Below are positions 19,367 to 28,509 of a stretch of 64,000 bases of DNA, one piece after another; the stretch's first letter is position 1, and the number at the start of each line of letters is the position of its first letter. The position numbers and the translations under genes were made by a program. Origin of the DNA: Anaeromyxobacter dehalogenans 2CP-1 (lineage in GTDB: Bacteria; Myxococcota; Myxococcia; Myxococcales; Anaeromyxobacteraceae); contig NC_011891.1 in NCBI RefSeq assembly GCF_000022145.1, forward strand, positions 4,965,330-5,029,329, read 5' to 3'. Below the pieces are notes generated by a model. The model did not search any database and was not told where the DNA came from. It saw only the letters and a program-made list of their open reading frames with translations.

Positions 19367-20752
19367 CTAGCGCCCCACCGCCGGGGACGGCCCCACCGGC
19401 GTGAGCGCCGGCGCCGGCGCCGCGCGGATGGGCAGCAGCACGGTGAACACCGAGCCGGTGCCGGCCGCGGAGCGGACGCGGATCTCGCCGCCGTGCGCCT
19501 CCACGAAGCTCTTCACGATGGCGAGCCCCAGGCCCGCGCCGCCGTACTCGCGCGTCGAGGAGCCGTCCACCTGGTAGAAGACGTCGAACACCTTGCCGAG
19601 GTGCTCCTCGGGGATGCCGATGCCGCTGTCCACCACGTGGATGGCGAGCCGCTCGGCCGGGAGGACCTCGGCGCTCACGGTGATGCTGCCGCCGGGCGGC
19701 GTGAACTTCACCGCGTTCGAGCAGAGGTTCACCAGGCACTGGCGGAGCTTGTCGCGGTCGGCGTGGATCCGCGGCAGCGGCGTCGTGTCGCAGGACACCT
19801 TCAGCCCCTTCTTGCGCGCGATGGGGAGCAGCGTCGCCACCGCGTCGCGCATGAGCTGGACCGCGTCCACCTCGGAGAGCACGAGCCGCACCCGGCCCGC
19901 CTCGATCTTGGAGATGTCGAGGATCGAGGTGATGAGCTGGAGCAGGTTCTCGCCCTTCTCCATGATGATGCCGAGGTACTCGCGCTGCTCGGCGGTGAGC
20001 GGGCCGCCGAGGCCCTCCAGCATCATCTCGGAGTACCCGATGACGCTGGTGAGCGGCGTCCGCAGCTCGTGGCTCATGGTGGCGAGGAAGTTCGACTTCA
20101 GCCGGTCGAGCTCCTTCAGCTTCGCGTAGCTGTCCTCGAGCTTCTGGTTCTTGTCCTGCAGCTCGCGGTAGCTGTCGGTGACCGCCTCGATGTGCAGCTT
20201 CGCCGCGATGAGGTTCTTGTGGCCGGTGAACACCATCACGTCGAGGAGGTCCATGAAGTGCTTCAGGATCTTCTCGGCGGTGGGCACCGACACGCGGCGG
20301 ATCTTGGCGAGGTAGCCGGTGGCCTGCGCGACGTCGAAGTCCTCGGCGATGCCGGTCAGCGCCGCCGGCAGCGCGGCCAGGTCGTCGGGCACGAACGGGC
20401 CGAACACCACCCGGCCGATGAGGTCGCCCTCGTACATGATCGGGTGGACGAGGTAGCGGCAGCCGGAGAAGCACGCGAAGGTGACCGGGGCCGGCTCCTC
20501 CGGCACGGCCTCCGCCTTCACCCGCCCCACCGTCTCGATGCACTGCTCGCGGCCGGCCGGCTTCGACCAGATGTAGCCGCAGAAGTCGGCGTTGCCGACC
20601 TTCACGTCCACCAGCTTGTTGCCGGCCTCGTCGAACACCTTCAGGCCGATCCGGTACAGGTCGGAGAAGGAGTGGCAGACCTCCGCGAAGGCGCGGAGGT
20701 CGAGCAGGTCGGACAGCGGGATCCGCTGGTTGAGGAACGACGCGCCGATCAT
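19367..20752 (-). CDS. PocR-domain sensor histidine kinase
   Basis: A 461-residue cytoplasmic kinase. Residues about 10-170 form a PocR-type ligand-binding domain with four cysteines (FCGYI, EQCIE, FACFSGC) and GRVVFGPFVPDDL. A helical linker leads to HisKA with MSHELRTPLTSVIGYSEM (His near 230) and an HATPase domain with NLCSNAVKFTPPGG, DSGIGIP and GGAGLGLAIVKSF. The usual CxHAGL of PocR is FSGC here, so the ligand may differ from small hydrocarbons such as propanediol. Its ATG overlaps the stop of the upstream MglA-like gene (ATGA), implying joint expression and perhaps a shared signalling task. No cognate regulator is nearby. Confidence 0.92.
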   Translation of the reverse strand: MIGASFLNQRIPLSDLLDLRAFAEVCHSFSDLYRIGLKVFDEAGNKLVDVKVGNADFCGYIWSKPAGREQCIETVGRVKAEAVPEEPAPVTFACFSGCRYLVHPIMYEGDLIGRVVFGPFVPDDLAALPAALTGIAEDFDVAQATGYLAKIRRVSVPTAEKILKHFMDLLDVMVFTGHKNLIAAKLHIEAVTDSYRELQDKNQKLEDSYAKLKELDRLKSNFLATMSHELRTPLTSVIGYSEMMLEGLGGPLTAEQREYLGIIMEKGENLLQLITSILDISKIEAGRVRLVLSEVDAVQLMRDAVATLLPIARKKGLKVSCDTTPLPRIHADRDKLRQCLVNLCSNAVKFTPPGGSITVSAEVLPAERLAIHVVDSGIGIPEEHLGKVFDVFYQVDGSSTREYGGAGLGLAIVKSFVEAHGGEIRVRSAAGTGSVFTVLLPIRAAPAPALTPVGPSPAVGR

Positions 20753-21441
20753 GGCACCGTCGCCTCGGGCGGCAGCCGCGCGCCGCGCAGGTCCACGTGC
20801 GAGAAGATCTGGCCCAGGAACTCCTTCTCCGGGATCTGCCAGACCGCCTCCAGGCCGAAGGCCCGGTCCAGGCTGCGGTAGCAGCGCTGCAGCACGAGGT
20901 AGAGCGTCTCCACCACCCCGTCGCCGCGGATGGCCGTCGCCGGCACGAACGGCGGCTGGATCACCCTGCGCAGGTCGTCGAGCTCGTGGTCGGCGCGCGC
21001 GTCGGGCAGGTCGCGCTTGTTGAGCTGGACGACGATGGGCAGGGTCCGGTAGTCGAGCCCGTTCGCCTCCAGGTTCGCGAGCATGTTGTTCCAGTACGCG
21101 AGCGTCGAGCCGGCCTCGCTGCGGCGCGAGTCGGCCACGAACGCCACCGCGTCGGTGCCCTGGAGCACGATGCGCCGGGTGGACTCGTGCATCACCTGCC
21201 CCGGCACCGTGTACAGCTTCAGCTTCACCTTCACGCCGGCCCGGGTGCGGAAGAACACCGGCATCATGTCGAAGAACAGCGTGCGATCGTCCTTGGTGTC
21301 GAGCGTCATCAGACGCCCGCGGACCTTGGGGTCGATCTTCTGGAAGAGCGACTGGAGGTTGGTCGTCTTCCCGGAGAGCGCGGGGCCGTAATAGACGACC
21401 TTGACCGCGATCTCCCGGCTGTCTTGGTTGAACTGGACCAT
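20749..21441 (-). CDS. MglA-family small GTPase
   Basis: A 230-residue Ras-like GTPase of the bacterial MglA family, the polarity switch of gliding myxobacteria. The P-loop is GPALSGKTTN (residues 19-28). The switch region is TLDTKDDRTLFFDMMP. The PM3 strand reads YTVPGQV (the family replaces the classic DxxG), and the base-recognition motif is NKRD. Compared with about 195 residues for motility MglA it carries a C-terminal extension (about 30 residues, ending near GARLPPEATVP). There is no mglB (roadblock) gene beside it; instead a histidine kinase overlaps it. It could be a paralogue with a different partner, so I withhold the symbol. Confidence 0.9.
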   Translation of the reverse strand: MVQFNQDSREIAVKVVYYGPALSGKTTNLQSLFQKIDPKVRGRLMTLDTKDDRTLFFDMMPVFFRTRAGVKVKLKLYTVPGQVMHESTRRIVLQGTDAVAFVADSRRSEAGSTLAYWNNMLANLEANGLDYRTLPIVVQLNKRDLPDARADHELDDLRRVIQPPFVPATAIRGDGVVETLYLVLQRCYRSLDRAFGLEAVWQIPEKEFLGQIFSHVDLRGARLPPEATVP

Positions 21442-21591
21442 GCGCGTGGGGGCGCGCCGCACCGACGGCGGCCGCGGCGGCCATCCTAGCCCAACGGCGC
21501 CCCGGCCGAACCTTTCCGCCGCCCGCTCGCCCGCTTCGGGAGCCCCGGGCCGGCGGGACCCTGTCCCCTCGCCCGGGGGAACCGTCTCCCG

Positions 21592-23598
21592 CTACCCGCC
21601 CAGCCACCAGCGCCGGGCGTCCTCCACCGTCCGCAGCAGCGGGCAGCGCGGCAGGGTGGCGAGGAAGGCGCGGCCGTAGCCCTTCGTGACCAGCCGCCGA
21701 TCGAGCACCGCCACCAGGCCCCGGTCCTCGCGCGTCCGCACCAGCCGCCCGAAGCCCTGGCGCAGCGCCAGCGCGGCGGCCGGGACCTGCAGCTCGGAGA
21801 AGCCGTCGCGCCCCTCCTCCTCGAGCGCGCGGAGCCGCGCCGACATGACCGGATCGCCCGGGGGCGCGAACGGGAGCCGGTCGATGATGACGAGCGAGAG
21901 CGCCTCGCCCGGCACGTCCACGCCCTCCCAGAAGCTGGCGGTCGCGAACAGCACGCTCGGCTCGGAGCGGAACTCGTCGAGCAGCCGCGACTTGGGCCGG
22001 TCGCCCTGCCGCAGCACCTGGTACGGCAGGTCGCGGCAGGCCTCGTGGAACGCGTTCATGTTCCGGTTCGAGGTGCAGAGCACGAAGGCGCGGCCGCCGG
22101 TGACGGCGGTGAGCGCGCGGATCGACTCCGCCGCGGCGCGCACGAACCCGGGGTCGTTCGGCTCGGGCAGCCCCTCCGGCGAGACCAGCGCCGCCTGCCG
22201 GGCGTAGTCGAACGGCCCCTCGAAGCGGCGCTCCTCGACCTCCAGCTCCGGGAGCAGGCCGACCTGCCGGCGGAAGAAGTCGAAGCGGCCCTGCGCGGCG
22301 AGGGTCGCGCTCGTGAACACGGCGGTGTCGGTGCGCTGGTACAGCCGCTCGCGCAGCTCCTCGGCGACGTCGATGGGCGCCGCCCGCAGGAACACGCCGC
22401 GCCCGCGCACCTCGCCGAAGTACACGCGCGACGGCTCCTTCATGGCGGTGACCGCGGCCACCTCGACCCGCAGCTCGCCGGCGCGCCGCGCGATCTGCGA
22501 GAGCGCCGGCGTGACCGCGTCGCCGAGCAGCTCGCGGAGCCCGGCCAGCGACTCGTCGAGGCGCTGGAGGTCGCGCTGCGCCGCGTCCATCACCGCCGGG
22601 GTGAGCGCGGCCTTCACGCCCTCCTCCTCGTCGCGCCGGGCCGGGCGCCGCCGGGGCGGGGGCCCGAAGCCGCGGCCGCGCGCGGGCGTCCCGCCCTGGC
22701 GCAGCCCGTCCGCGACCGCCTGGAAGAACCGCTCGCCCGCCTTGCGCAGCTCGCCGGTGGTCTCGCGCATCATCGAGGCGAGGTCGGGCCGGTCCGCCAC
22801 CGCGCGGAGCGCGTCGCGCGACAGCTCCTCCACCCGGTAGGACGAGACCTGCAGCCCGAAGTACTCGGTGGCGACGTCCTCCACCGCGTGCGCCTCGTCG
22901 AAGATCACGACGTCGTGCTCGGGCAGGATCTCCACCCCGGCGCGCGAGGTGCGCATGGCGAGGTCGGCGAAGAACAGGTGGTGGTTGACGAGCAGGACGT
23001 CGGCCTGCGCCGCGAGCGCGCGGGCGCGGGTGACGAAGCACTCCTCGTAGCGGGCGCACTCGCGGCCCAGGCAGTTCTCGCTGGTGGCGGAGAGGTCCTT
23101 CCAGGTGTGGAACTGGTCGGGCAGGTCGATCTCGCTCCGGTCGCCGGTCTCGGTGCGGCGCGCCCACGCCTCGATGCGCGGCCAGAGCGCCGCCTCCTCG
23201 CGCGCCGGGAACGTGGCGGCGCGGGCGAACTCCTCGCCGCGGGCCAGGCAGAAGTAGTTGGACCGGCCCTTCAGGTAGGCGGCGCCGAACTCGAGCCCGC
23301 AGGCGTCGCGGAGCAGCGGGATGTCCTTCTGCCAGAGCTGCTCCTGCAGCGTCTTCGTCGCTGTGGAGACGATCACCCGCCGGCCCGAGAGCACCGCCGG
23401 CACGAGGTACGCGAGCGTCTTGCCGGTGCCGGTGCCGGCCTCGGCCACGAGGTAGCCGCGGCGCTCGATGGCGCGCTCCACCGCGCGCGCCATCTCGAGC
23501 TGGTCCTCGCGGTGCTCGTAGCCGGGGAGCGCCGCGGCCAGGCGTCCGCCGGGGCCGAGGATGGCGTCCAGCGAGGGGTGGGCGGGCAGGGGGATCAG
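21592..23598 (-). CDS. dinG: DinG/XPD-type ATP-dependent DNA helicase, probable CTG start
   Basis: A superfamily 2 iron-sulfur helicase. It shows Walker A AEAGTGTGKT, four cysteines in the FeS region (NYFC, then NCLGREC and EEC), the motif II box DEAH, FVLCTSN, LVIIDRLPF and motif VI QGFGRLVRTREDRG. The first ATG (23493) would remove the conserved N-terminal Q-motif region. In the same frame, codons up to CTG 23598 read LPAHPSLDAILGPGGRL and YEHREDQLEMA, which matches the family start. That CTG overlaps the previous gene's TGA (CTGA) and has GGGAG 6 bases upstream. I therefore place the start there (668 residues) as an inference; the helicase identity itself is firm. Confidence 0.9.
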   Translation of the reverse strand: MIPLPAHPSLDAILGPGGRLAAALPGYEHREDQLEMARAVERAIERRGYLVAEAGTGTGKTLAYLVPAVLSGRRVIVSTATKTLQEQLWQKDIPLLRDACGLEFGAAYLKGRSNYFCLARGEEFARAATFPAREEAALWPRIEAWARRTETGDRSEIDLPDQFHTWKDLSATSENCLGRECARYEECFVTRARALAAQADVLLVNHHLFFADLAMRTSRAGVEILPEHDVVIFDEAHAVEDVATEYFGLQVSSYRVEELSRDALRAVADRPDLASMMRETTGELRKAGERFFQAVADGLRQGGTPARGRGFGPPPRRRPARRDEEEGVKAALTPAVMDAAQRDLQRLDESLAGLRELLGDAVTPALSQIARRAGELRVEVAAVTAMKEPSRVYFGEVRGRGVFLRAAPIDVAEELRERLYQRTDTAVFTSATLAAQGRFDFFRRQVGLLPELEVEERRFEGPFDYARQAALVSPEGLPEPNDPGFVRAAAESIRALTAVTGGRAFVLCTSNRNMNAFHEACRDLPYQVLRQGDRPKSRLLDEFRSEPSVLFATASFWEGVDVPGEALSLVIIDRLPFAPPGDPVMSARLRALEEEGRDGFSELQVPAAALALRQGFGRLVRTREDRGLVAVLDRRLVTKGYGRAFLATLPRCPLLRTVEDARRWWLGG

Positions 23599-24056
23599 GA
23601 CGGGCTCCCGGTGAGCAGGACGGCGAGGCGGAAGGCGGCCCAGGCGGCCGCGGCGCCGAGGGCGACGAGCGCGGCGACGACGAGGCGGCGGTGGAGCTTG
23701 CCGGCCTGGCGCGGCACGGTGCGCGGCAGCGACGCGAGGCCCTGGACGGTGGCGCGCTTCACCACCTCGTCGCGCAGGCGCGCGGCGGTGGGGTCGCCGG
23801 GGCGCTCCGCGAGCACCGCGCGGTAGCGCCCGCCGGCGACGGCCAGCCCCTCGAGATCGGCGAAGCGCGCCAGGTACGCGCGGTGCGCGCCCTCGTCGTC
23901 CCAGGCCGCGACCACCCGGGCCCAGGCCTCGGCCTCGGCCTCGTCGGGGGCGGCGGCCGGCGCTGCTGCGGCGGCGGGCGCCTCGGCGGGCGCGGGCTCC
24001 GGCGCGGGGCCGGGCGCCGCCGGTGCGTCCGGGCGCGGGGTCTCGGGGGTGGACAT
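23595..24056 (-). CDS. Small membrane-anchored protein of unknown function
   Basis: A 153-residue protein I do not recognise. Residues 1-40 are Pro/Ala-rich and acidic, 45-110 are helical (AWDDEGAHRAYLARFADLEG, then YRAVLAERPGDPTAARLRDEV), and a single hydrophobic segment lies near 125-147 with a short tail. The middle resembles a half-TPR or zinc-ribbon-less scaffold found in myxobacterial genomes. It sits between a site-2 protease gene and dinG, and its TGA stop overlaps the proposed dinG start. Confidence 0.7.
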   Translation of the reverse strand: MSTPETPRPDAPAAPGPAPEPAPAEAPAAAAAPAAAPDEAEAEAWARVVAAWDDEGAHRAYLARFADLEGLAVAGGRYRAVLAERPGDPTAARLRDEVVKRATVQGLASLPRTVPRQAGKLHRRLVVAALVALGAAAAWAAFRLAVLLTGSPS

Positions 24057-24078
24057 CGGGGGCGCGAGTCTAGCCGAA

Positions 24079-24109
24079 AGGCCCGCCGGCCGGAGCAGCC
24101 GGCCGGGCC
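24079..24109 (-). terminator. Hairpin after the site-2 protease gene
   Basis: Just past the protease stop on the minus strand, two GC-rich arms (24081-24089 and 24099-24108) form a roughly 9-bp stem with one bulge, followed by TTTC. It is a weak intrinsic terminator candidate. Confidence 0.4.
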
Positions 24110-24110
24110 G

Positions 24111-25058
24111 CTAGAGCGAGATGGGGACCGGGACGAAGGTGACGACGAACAGGAGCAGCGTCGCGACCGCCAGGACGCGCCGTCCGGGCGACAGCGGCTC
24201 GTCGCGGAGCGGGGGCGGGTGGCGCGCGCCGATGAGGAACCGGGTCAGCAGCCACCAGAACAGCCAGTTCCAGGACAGCGTCAGGCCCGCGACGAGCAGC
24301 CCCGCCGACACCACCTCGGAGCCCGCGCGCGCGCCGCGCCGGCCGAGCAGCGCGTAGAGCACGTGGCCGCCGTCGAGCTGGCCCATGGGCACGAGGTTGA
24401 GGCTGGTGACGAGCAGGCCGAGCCAGGCGGCGAAGCCCACCGGGTGCACGAACACCTCGTGGCCGGCGGGCAGCGTCCCCCACACCAGCCGCTGCGCGGC
24501 CCAGGTCACCAGGCTGTCGCCGTAGACGCGCACGCCGGTGTCGGGGCCGAACAGCTCGCGGCCGTCCATCCAGGCGCGGAGCGCGTCGAGCGGCGAGGCC
24601 ACCGTCGAGCCCGCCACGCCGGCGGCCACCTGGTGGACCTCGGAGTGCGCGAGCCCCCACACCAGCAGCGGCACCGCCACCAGGAACCCGGCGATGGGGC
24701 CGGCCGCGCCGATCTCCAGCGTGGCCTGGCGCGAGGGGAGCGCCGAGCGGATGCGGATCACCGCGCCGAGCGTGCCGGCGCCGAACGGCACCGGGATGAA
24801 GTAGGGCAGCGTCGTGTCCACCCGGTGCCGGCGCGCCAGCACGTAGTGGCCCATCTCGTGGGTGAAGAGGATCGCCACGAGCGCGCCCGCGAACGGCAGC
24901 CCGCCCTCGAGCACGCGCCCGAGCGTCGGGCCAAGCGGCGCGAGCGGCGAGAGGGTGAAGCCGGCCCACAGCGTGGTGGCCAGGGTGGCGAGGAACAGCG
25001 CCAGGTTGGCCGCGGGGAAGCGGCTCCGCGGCCGCGGTCGGAGCACGAGCTCGTCCAT
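24111..25058 (-). CDS. Site-2 protease family (M50) membrane metalloprotease
   Basis: A 315-residue polytopic membrane protein with the zinc motif HEMGH in a membrane helix (about residue 67) and the third ligand in NLVPMGQLDGGH (about residue 225). Around six to seven hydrophobic segments are present, and there is no PDZ domain. This places it in the short, cyanobacterial/plant EGY-like branch rather than RseP. Such enzymes cleave transmembrane regulators; the substrate is unknown. It is the first gene of a group with the small membrane protein and dinG, 54 bases apart. Confidence 0.9.
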   Translation of the reverse strand: MDELVLRPRPRSRFPAANLALFLATLATTLWAGFTLSPLAPLGPTLGRVLEGGLPFAGALVAILFTHEMGHYVLARRHRVDTTLPYFIPVPFGAGTLGAVIRIRSALPSRQATLEIGAAGPIAGFLVAVPLLVWGLAHSEVHQVAAGVAGSTVASPLDALRAWMDGRELFGPDTGVRVYGDSLVTWAAQRLVWGTLPAGHEVFVHPVGFAAWLGLLVTSLNLVPMGQLDGGHVLYALLGRRGARAGSEVVSAGLLVAGLTLSWNWLFWWLLTRFLIGARHPPPLRDEPLSPGRRVLAVATLLLFVVTFVPVPISL

Positions 25059-25154
25059 CCGGAAGGTAAGCTAATGGCCGCCCGCGGCGCGGGCCAAGGT
25101 TCGGCGCGCCCGGGCGCCGCGGGTCGCGCCGGCGCCGGCTCGCCCAGGGTTCGC

Positions 25155-27215
25155 CTAGGGTTGCCCGGGGCCCGGGCCGGCCAGCTCCTCGGGCGTGAGC
25201 TCGCGGAGCCCGTCCCTGTCGACGGTGAGGAAGAACAGCGGCTTCTCGGGCGTGCGCCGCGGGCCCATGGTGATGTCGCCGGTGGCGCCGACGTAGCCCT
25301 TCACCGCCGCGAGCGCGTCGCGCATCTGGTCGCGGGTCTGCGCCTTGCCGAGCTGCGCGCGCGCCATGCCGGCCGCGTCGAACGCGCTCGCCTCGAGGAT
25401 GGTGGGCACCTGGCCGGCGTGGCGCCGCTCGAACGCCTCCACGAACGCCTTGGTGGCCGGGCGCGACGAGCCGGCGTAGAAGCCGTCCACGAAGATGGCG
25501 CAGCGGACGTAGCGCCCGGCGCCGCCCGGCGCGGTGTCGAACAGCGACGGGTCGCTCGACCAGCCGTTCGCGCCGAGGAGCTGCACCGGCCGCAGGTCGG
25601 CGCGCCCGGTGGTCCTGCGGATTCGCTCCACGTCGTCGGGCAGGCAGGTCTGGGTGACCACGTCCTCCACCGCCAGCGCCGGCGCGATGAGCTTCACGCT
25701 CCGGGCGAAGTCCGGGATGAAGATCGCGTCGAAGTCCACCACCGGCGCGAGGCGGTCGCGGGCCTTCTCGAGCGCCTTCTTGCGCCGGAACGGGTCTTTC
25801 TCGGCCTTCGCGATGTCGCGCTGCTGCTCCTGCCAGTCGCTGCGCTCCTCGAGGTGGAGCTTGCCGACCATGTCCTTCACGAGCGGCGTGAAGGTGGTGC
25901 GGTCCGGCGCGTAGGTCTCCGCCCCGCGGATCTCGCCGCCGCGCCCCTCCACCTCGTCCCAGAACGCGTTCGCGAGCTCGGTGCCGTAGGTGATCGACGG
26001 GTACATCACCGCGAAGCGCCGCATGCCGCGCCGGCCCATGGCGAAGTCGGCGAGCGCCTTCGCCTGCGCCGACGCGGTGAGCATGTTCTGGAACACGTGG
26101 GGCCCGGCGTCGGTGAGCCCCTCCTGCTTCGAGAGCGAGATGAAGGGGAGCTGCAGCTCCTCGGCGGTGGCCGCGGCCCGCTCGGCCTCGGCGTTCGTCA
26201 CGCCGCCCACCACCGCGATGGCGCCCTCCTCGAGCGCCAGCGCCTCGAGCGCCTGCGCCGCGCCGTCGGGCTCGCCGCGCGTGTCGCGCACCGCGACGCG
26301 CACCCCGCCCCCCTCGGCGGCGAGCTGCACCGCCCGCACGATGGCGACGCCCCACGGCTGGTAGTCGCCGGACAGCGGGACCGCCACGCCGATCACGTTC
26401 GGGCGGACGAAGGTGAGCCGGGCGATGCGGTCCACGATGGCGCGCGCGTCCTTCGCGTACGGGCCGGCCGGCCAGCGCAGGAACACCTCGCGCGCCGCCT
26501 CCTGCGCGCGCGGGTAGTCGCGCAGGTGCAGGTGGATGCGGGCCGCCTTCATGGCGAGCGGCTCCTGCAGCGGCGCCTCGCGGGGCAGCTCCCGGCGGAG
26601 CCGCTCCACGTCCGGGAGCGCGAGCCGGTCCACCGCGTCGGCGCCGCGGGCCAGCACCGCGCGCCGCTCCTCGCCCTGGGTGAGCTCCGCGAGCTCGCCC
26701 AGCCAGCGCACCGCGTCCGGCCAGGCCCCGGCCGCCTCCGCCGCGGCCGCGGCGCGCGCCGCCGCCTCCGGCCGGCGCGACGGCTCGAGCTGCGGGTAGA
26801 TCGACGCGAGCGTGCGCAGGCCGTCGGCGGCGTGGCCGCGCTGCACGTCGGCGAGCGCGAGCCCGTACTTCGCCTCGGTGGCGCGGGAGTGGAGCGGGTA
26901 CTCGGAGACGAGCGTGCCGTAGGCCTGCGCGGCGCGGTCGGCCTTGCCGGCCGCGAGCAGGAGGTCGCCGGCCTGGTGCAGCGCGTCCGCCGCCGAGGGC
27001 ACGCCGCGGAACCGCTGCGCGAACGCGAGCAGCCGGTCCGCGCCCGGCTCCGGCGGCAGCGCGGCCACCTCCTGGCGCACCCGGGCCAGCTCGACGCGGG
27101 CGACCTCGTCCGCCTGGGCGACCGGCATCTCCTGCCCGTTCACGACCACCCGCTTCGGGCAGCCGGCGAGCGACAGGACGAGCAGCAGCAGGAACCGGCG
27201 GCCGAGGACGCGCAT
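25155..27215 (-). CDS. LpoA/branched-chain-amino-acid-binding-like lipoprotein with TPR region
   Basis: A 686-residue lipoprotein. The signal peptide ends in the lipobox LAGC (Cys about 18). Residues 55-285 are TPR-like helices (repeated pairs such as QAGDLLLAAGKADRAAQAYG). Residues 290-670 form a periplasmic-binding type I fold (IGVAVPLSGDYQPWG, FISLSKQEGLTDAGPHVF, YPSITYGTELANAF). This layout is that of LpoA, the outer-membrane activator of penicillin-binding protein 1A, and of deltaproteobacterial ABC substrate-binding proteins. No ABC transporter genes are adjacent, which favours an LpoA-like structural role. About 70 residues of charged insertion interrupt the second lobe (near SDWQEQQRDIAKAEKD). 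Confidence 0.85.
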   Translation of the reverse strand: MRVLGRRFLLLLVLSLAGCPKRVVVNGQEMPVAQADEVARVELARVRQEVAALPPEPGADRLLAFAQRFRGVPSAADALHQAGDLLLAAGKADRAAQAYGTLVSEYPLHSRATEAKYGLALADVQRGHAADGLRTLASIYPQLEPSRRPEAAARAAAAAEAAGAWPDAVRWLGELAELTQGEERRAVLARGADAVDRLALPDVERLRRELPREAPLQEPLAMKAARIHLHLRDYPRAQEAAREVFLRWPAGPYAKDARAIVDRIARLTFVRPNVIGVAVPLSGDYQPWGVAIVRAVQLAAEGGGVRVAVRDTRGEPDGAAQALEALALEEGAIAVVGGVTNAEAERAAATAEELQLPFISLSKQEGLTDAGPHVFQNMLTASAQAKALADFAMGRRGMRRFAVMYPSITYGTELANAFWDEVEGRGGEIRGAETYAPDRTTFTPLVKDMVGKLHLEERSDWQEQQRDIAKAEKDPFRRKKALEKARDRLAPVVDFDAIFIPDFARSVKLIAPALAVEDVVTQTCLPDDVERIRRTTGRADLRPVQLLGANGWSSDPSLFDTAPGGAGRYVRCAIFVDGFYAGSSRPATKAFVEAFERRHAGQVPTILEASAFDAAGMARAQLGKAQTRDQMRDALAAVKGYVGATGDITMGPRRTPEKPLFFLTVDRDGLRELTPEELAGPGPGQP

Positions 27216-27294
27216 GGCTTCGGGATCTACTGCGGAACGCGCGAGCGTGGAAGAAAGTCCTGGGAGTGACGCGCCCGAGCGCGGACCCGCGTGA

Positions 27295-27339
27295 GCGGGC
27301 GCGCGAGGTCACGGGACCCGCGAAGCAGGGTGGGGCCCC
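27295..27339. repeat. Dispersed 3'-end repeat, copy 1
   Basis: This is the core of a repeat that recurs at about 41502-41545 and, inverted, at 57440-57485. It contains GCGGGCGCGCGAGGTCACGG, then CCCGCG, AGCAGGGTGGGGCCCC. It lies directly after the dnaJ stop codon. Copy 1 lacks the GCGCGG-loop-CCGCGC hairpin found in the other two. Confidence 0.75.
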
Positions 27340-27340
27340 G

Positions 27341-28465
27341 TCACCGAAGGATGTCGCCGACCTTCTCCCAGAAGGTCCGGGCCTGCGGGTTCGTCTCCTC
27401 GCCGGAGAGCGCCGCGAACCGCTCCAGCAGGTCGCGCTGCTCCTTGGTGAGGTGGGTGGGCGTCTCCACCAGCACGCGCACGTGCTGGTCGCCGCGGCCG
27501 CTGCCCTGCAGCGACGGGATGCCCTTTCCCTTCAGCCGGAACATCTTGCCGCTCTGCGTGCCCGCCGGGACCCGCAGCTTGGTGGGCCCGTCGAGGGTCG
27601 GGACGTCGATCTGCGCGCCGAGCGCCGCCTGCGTGAAGGAGATGGGGATCTCGCAGAGGACCTCGGTCTCCTCGCGCTTGAAGATGGGGTGCTCGCGGAC
27701 CTGCACGACCACGTACAGGTCGCCCGGGATCCCGCCCGGCGTCGGGGCCGGCTCGCCCTCCCCGGAGAGCTTCAGGCGCGTGCCGGTGTCCACGCCGGCC
27801 GGCACCTTCACCTCCACGGTGGCCTGCTCGCGGGTGGCGCCCGCGCCGCCGCAGCTCTGGCACTTGTCCACCACGACGCGCCCCGTGCCCTGGCAGTGGT
27901 GGCAGGTGCGGGCGATGGAGAAGAAGCCCTGCGTCAGCCGGATCTCGCCGGCGCCGCCGCAGGTCGGGCAGGTGCGCGGGCTGGTGCCGGGCTTCGCGCC
28001 GGAGCCCTTGCAGGCCTCGCAGGTGCGCGGGCGCGGGATGGTGACGCGCGCGGTGGTGCCGAAGGCGGCGTCCTCGAAGGCGAGCTCGAGGTGGTAGCGC
28101 AGGTCGGAGCCGCGGGCGCGGCCGCGCTGCCGCCGGCCGGGGCCGCCCCCGAACATCTCGCCGAAGATGTCGCCGAAGATGTCGTTGATGCTGGCCGCGC
28201 CGCCGAAGCCGAAGTCCTCGAAGCCCTGGCCGTTCGCGTGGCCGAAGCGGTCGTAGCGGGCCCGCTTGTCGGGATCCGACAGGACCGAGTAGGCCTCGGA
28301 GGCCTCCTTGAAGCGCTCCTCTGCCTCCTTCGAGCCCTCGTTCTTGTCCGGGTGGTACTTGTGGGCGAGCTTGCGGTAGGCGGTCTTGAGGGTCTGCTCG
28401 TCCGCGTCCCTCCCCACGCCGAGGACTTCGTAGTAATCGCGTTTTTCCACTGTGTTCCCGGCCAT
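27341..28465 (-). CDS. dnaJ: Chaperone DnaJ
   Basis: Hsp40 co-chaperone that delivers substrates to DnaK and stimulates its ATPase. J domain residues about 5-75 have YHPDKN (HPD), followed by the Gly/Phe region [14 protein letters not shown]. The zinc domain has four CxxCxGxG-type repeats ([32 protein letters not shown]), and the C-terminal substrate domains are complete. ATG 28465 gives 374 residues; GTG 28450 (starting [12 protein letters not shown]) is an equally plausible start with GGGA upstream. The gene is separated from dnaK by 121 bases that hold its own promoter and a palindrome, so it is not simply the tail of the dnaK operon. Confidence 0.97.
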   Translation of the reverse strand: MAGNTVEKRDYYEVLGVGRDADEQTLKTAYRKLAHKYHPDKNEGSKEAEERFKEASEAYSVLSDPDKRARYDRFGHANGQGFEDFGFGGAASINDIFGDIFGEMFGGGPGRRQRGRARGSDLRYHLELAFEDAAFGTTARVTIPRPRTCEACKGSGAKPGTSPRTCPTCGGAGEIRLTQGFFSIARTCHHCQGTGRVVVDKCQSCGGAGATREQATVEVKVPAGVDTGTRLKLSGEGEPAPTPGGIPGDLYVVVQVREHPIFKREETEVLCEIPISFTQAALGAQIDVPTLDGPTKLRVPAGTQSGKMFRLKGKGIPSLQGSGRGDQHVRVLVETPTHLTKEQRDLLERFAALSGEETNPQARTFWEKVGDILR

Positions 28466-28487
28466 TTGTGTGAGGAGGTCCCGTGGG

Positions 28488-28509
28488 CCGTGCGCAATAT
28501 AACGCACGG
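28488..28509. promoter_or_regulatory. Palindromic operator candidate over the dnaJ promoter
   Basis: A perfect inverted repeat, CCGTGCG and CGCACGG with an 8-base spacer CAATATAA, covers the -10 hexamer of the dnaJ promoter. The position is ideal for repression. It does not match the CIRCE element bound by HrcA in other bacteria. Confidence 0.55.

Noticed and set aside
23691..27269. Long plus-strand open frame antisense to the protease and LpoA-like genes
   Set aside because: The composition is dominated by Arg, His, Gly and Glu, and strong conserved proteins lie on the opposite strand.
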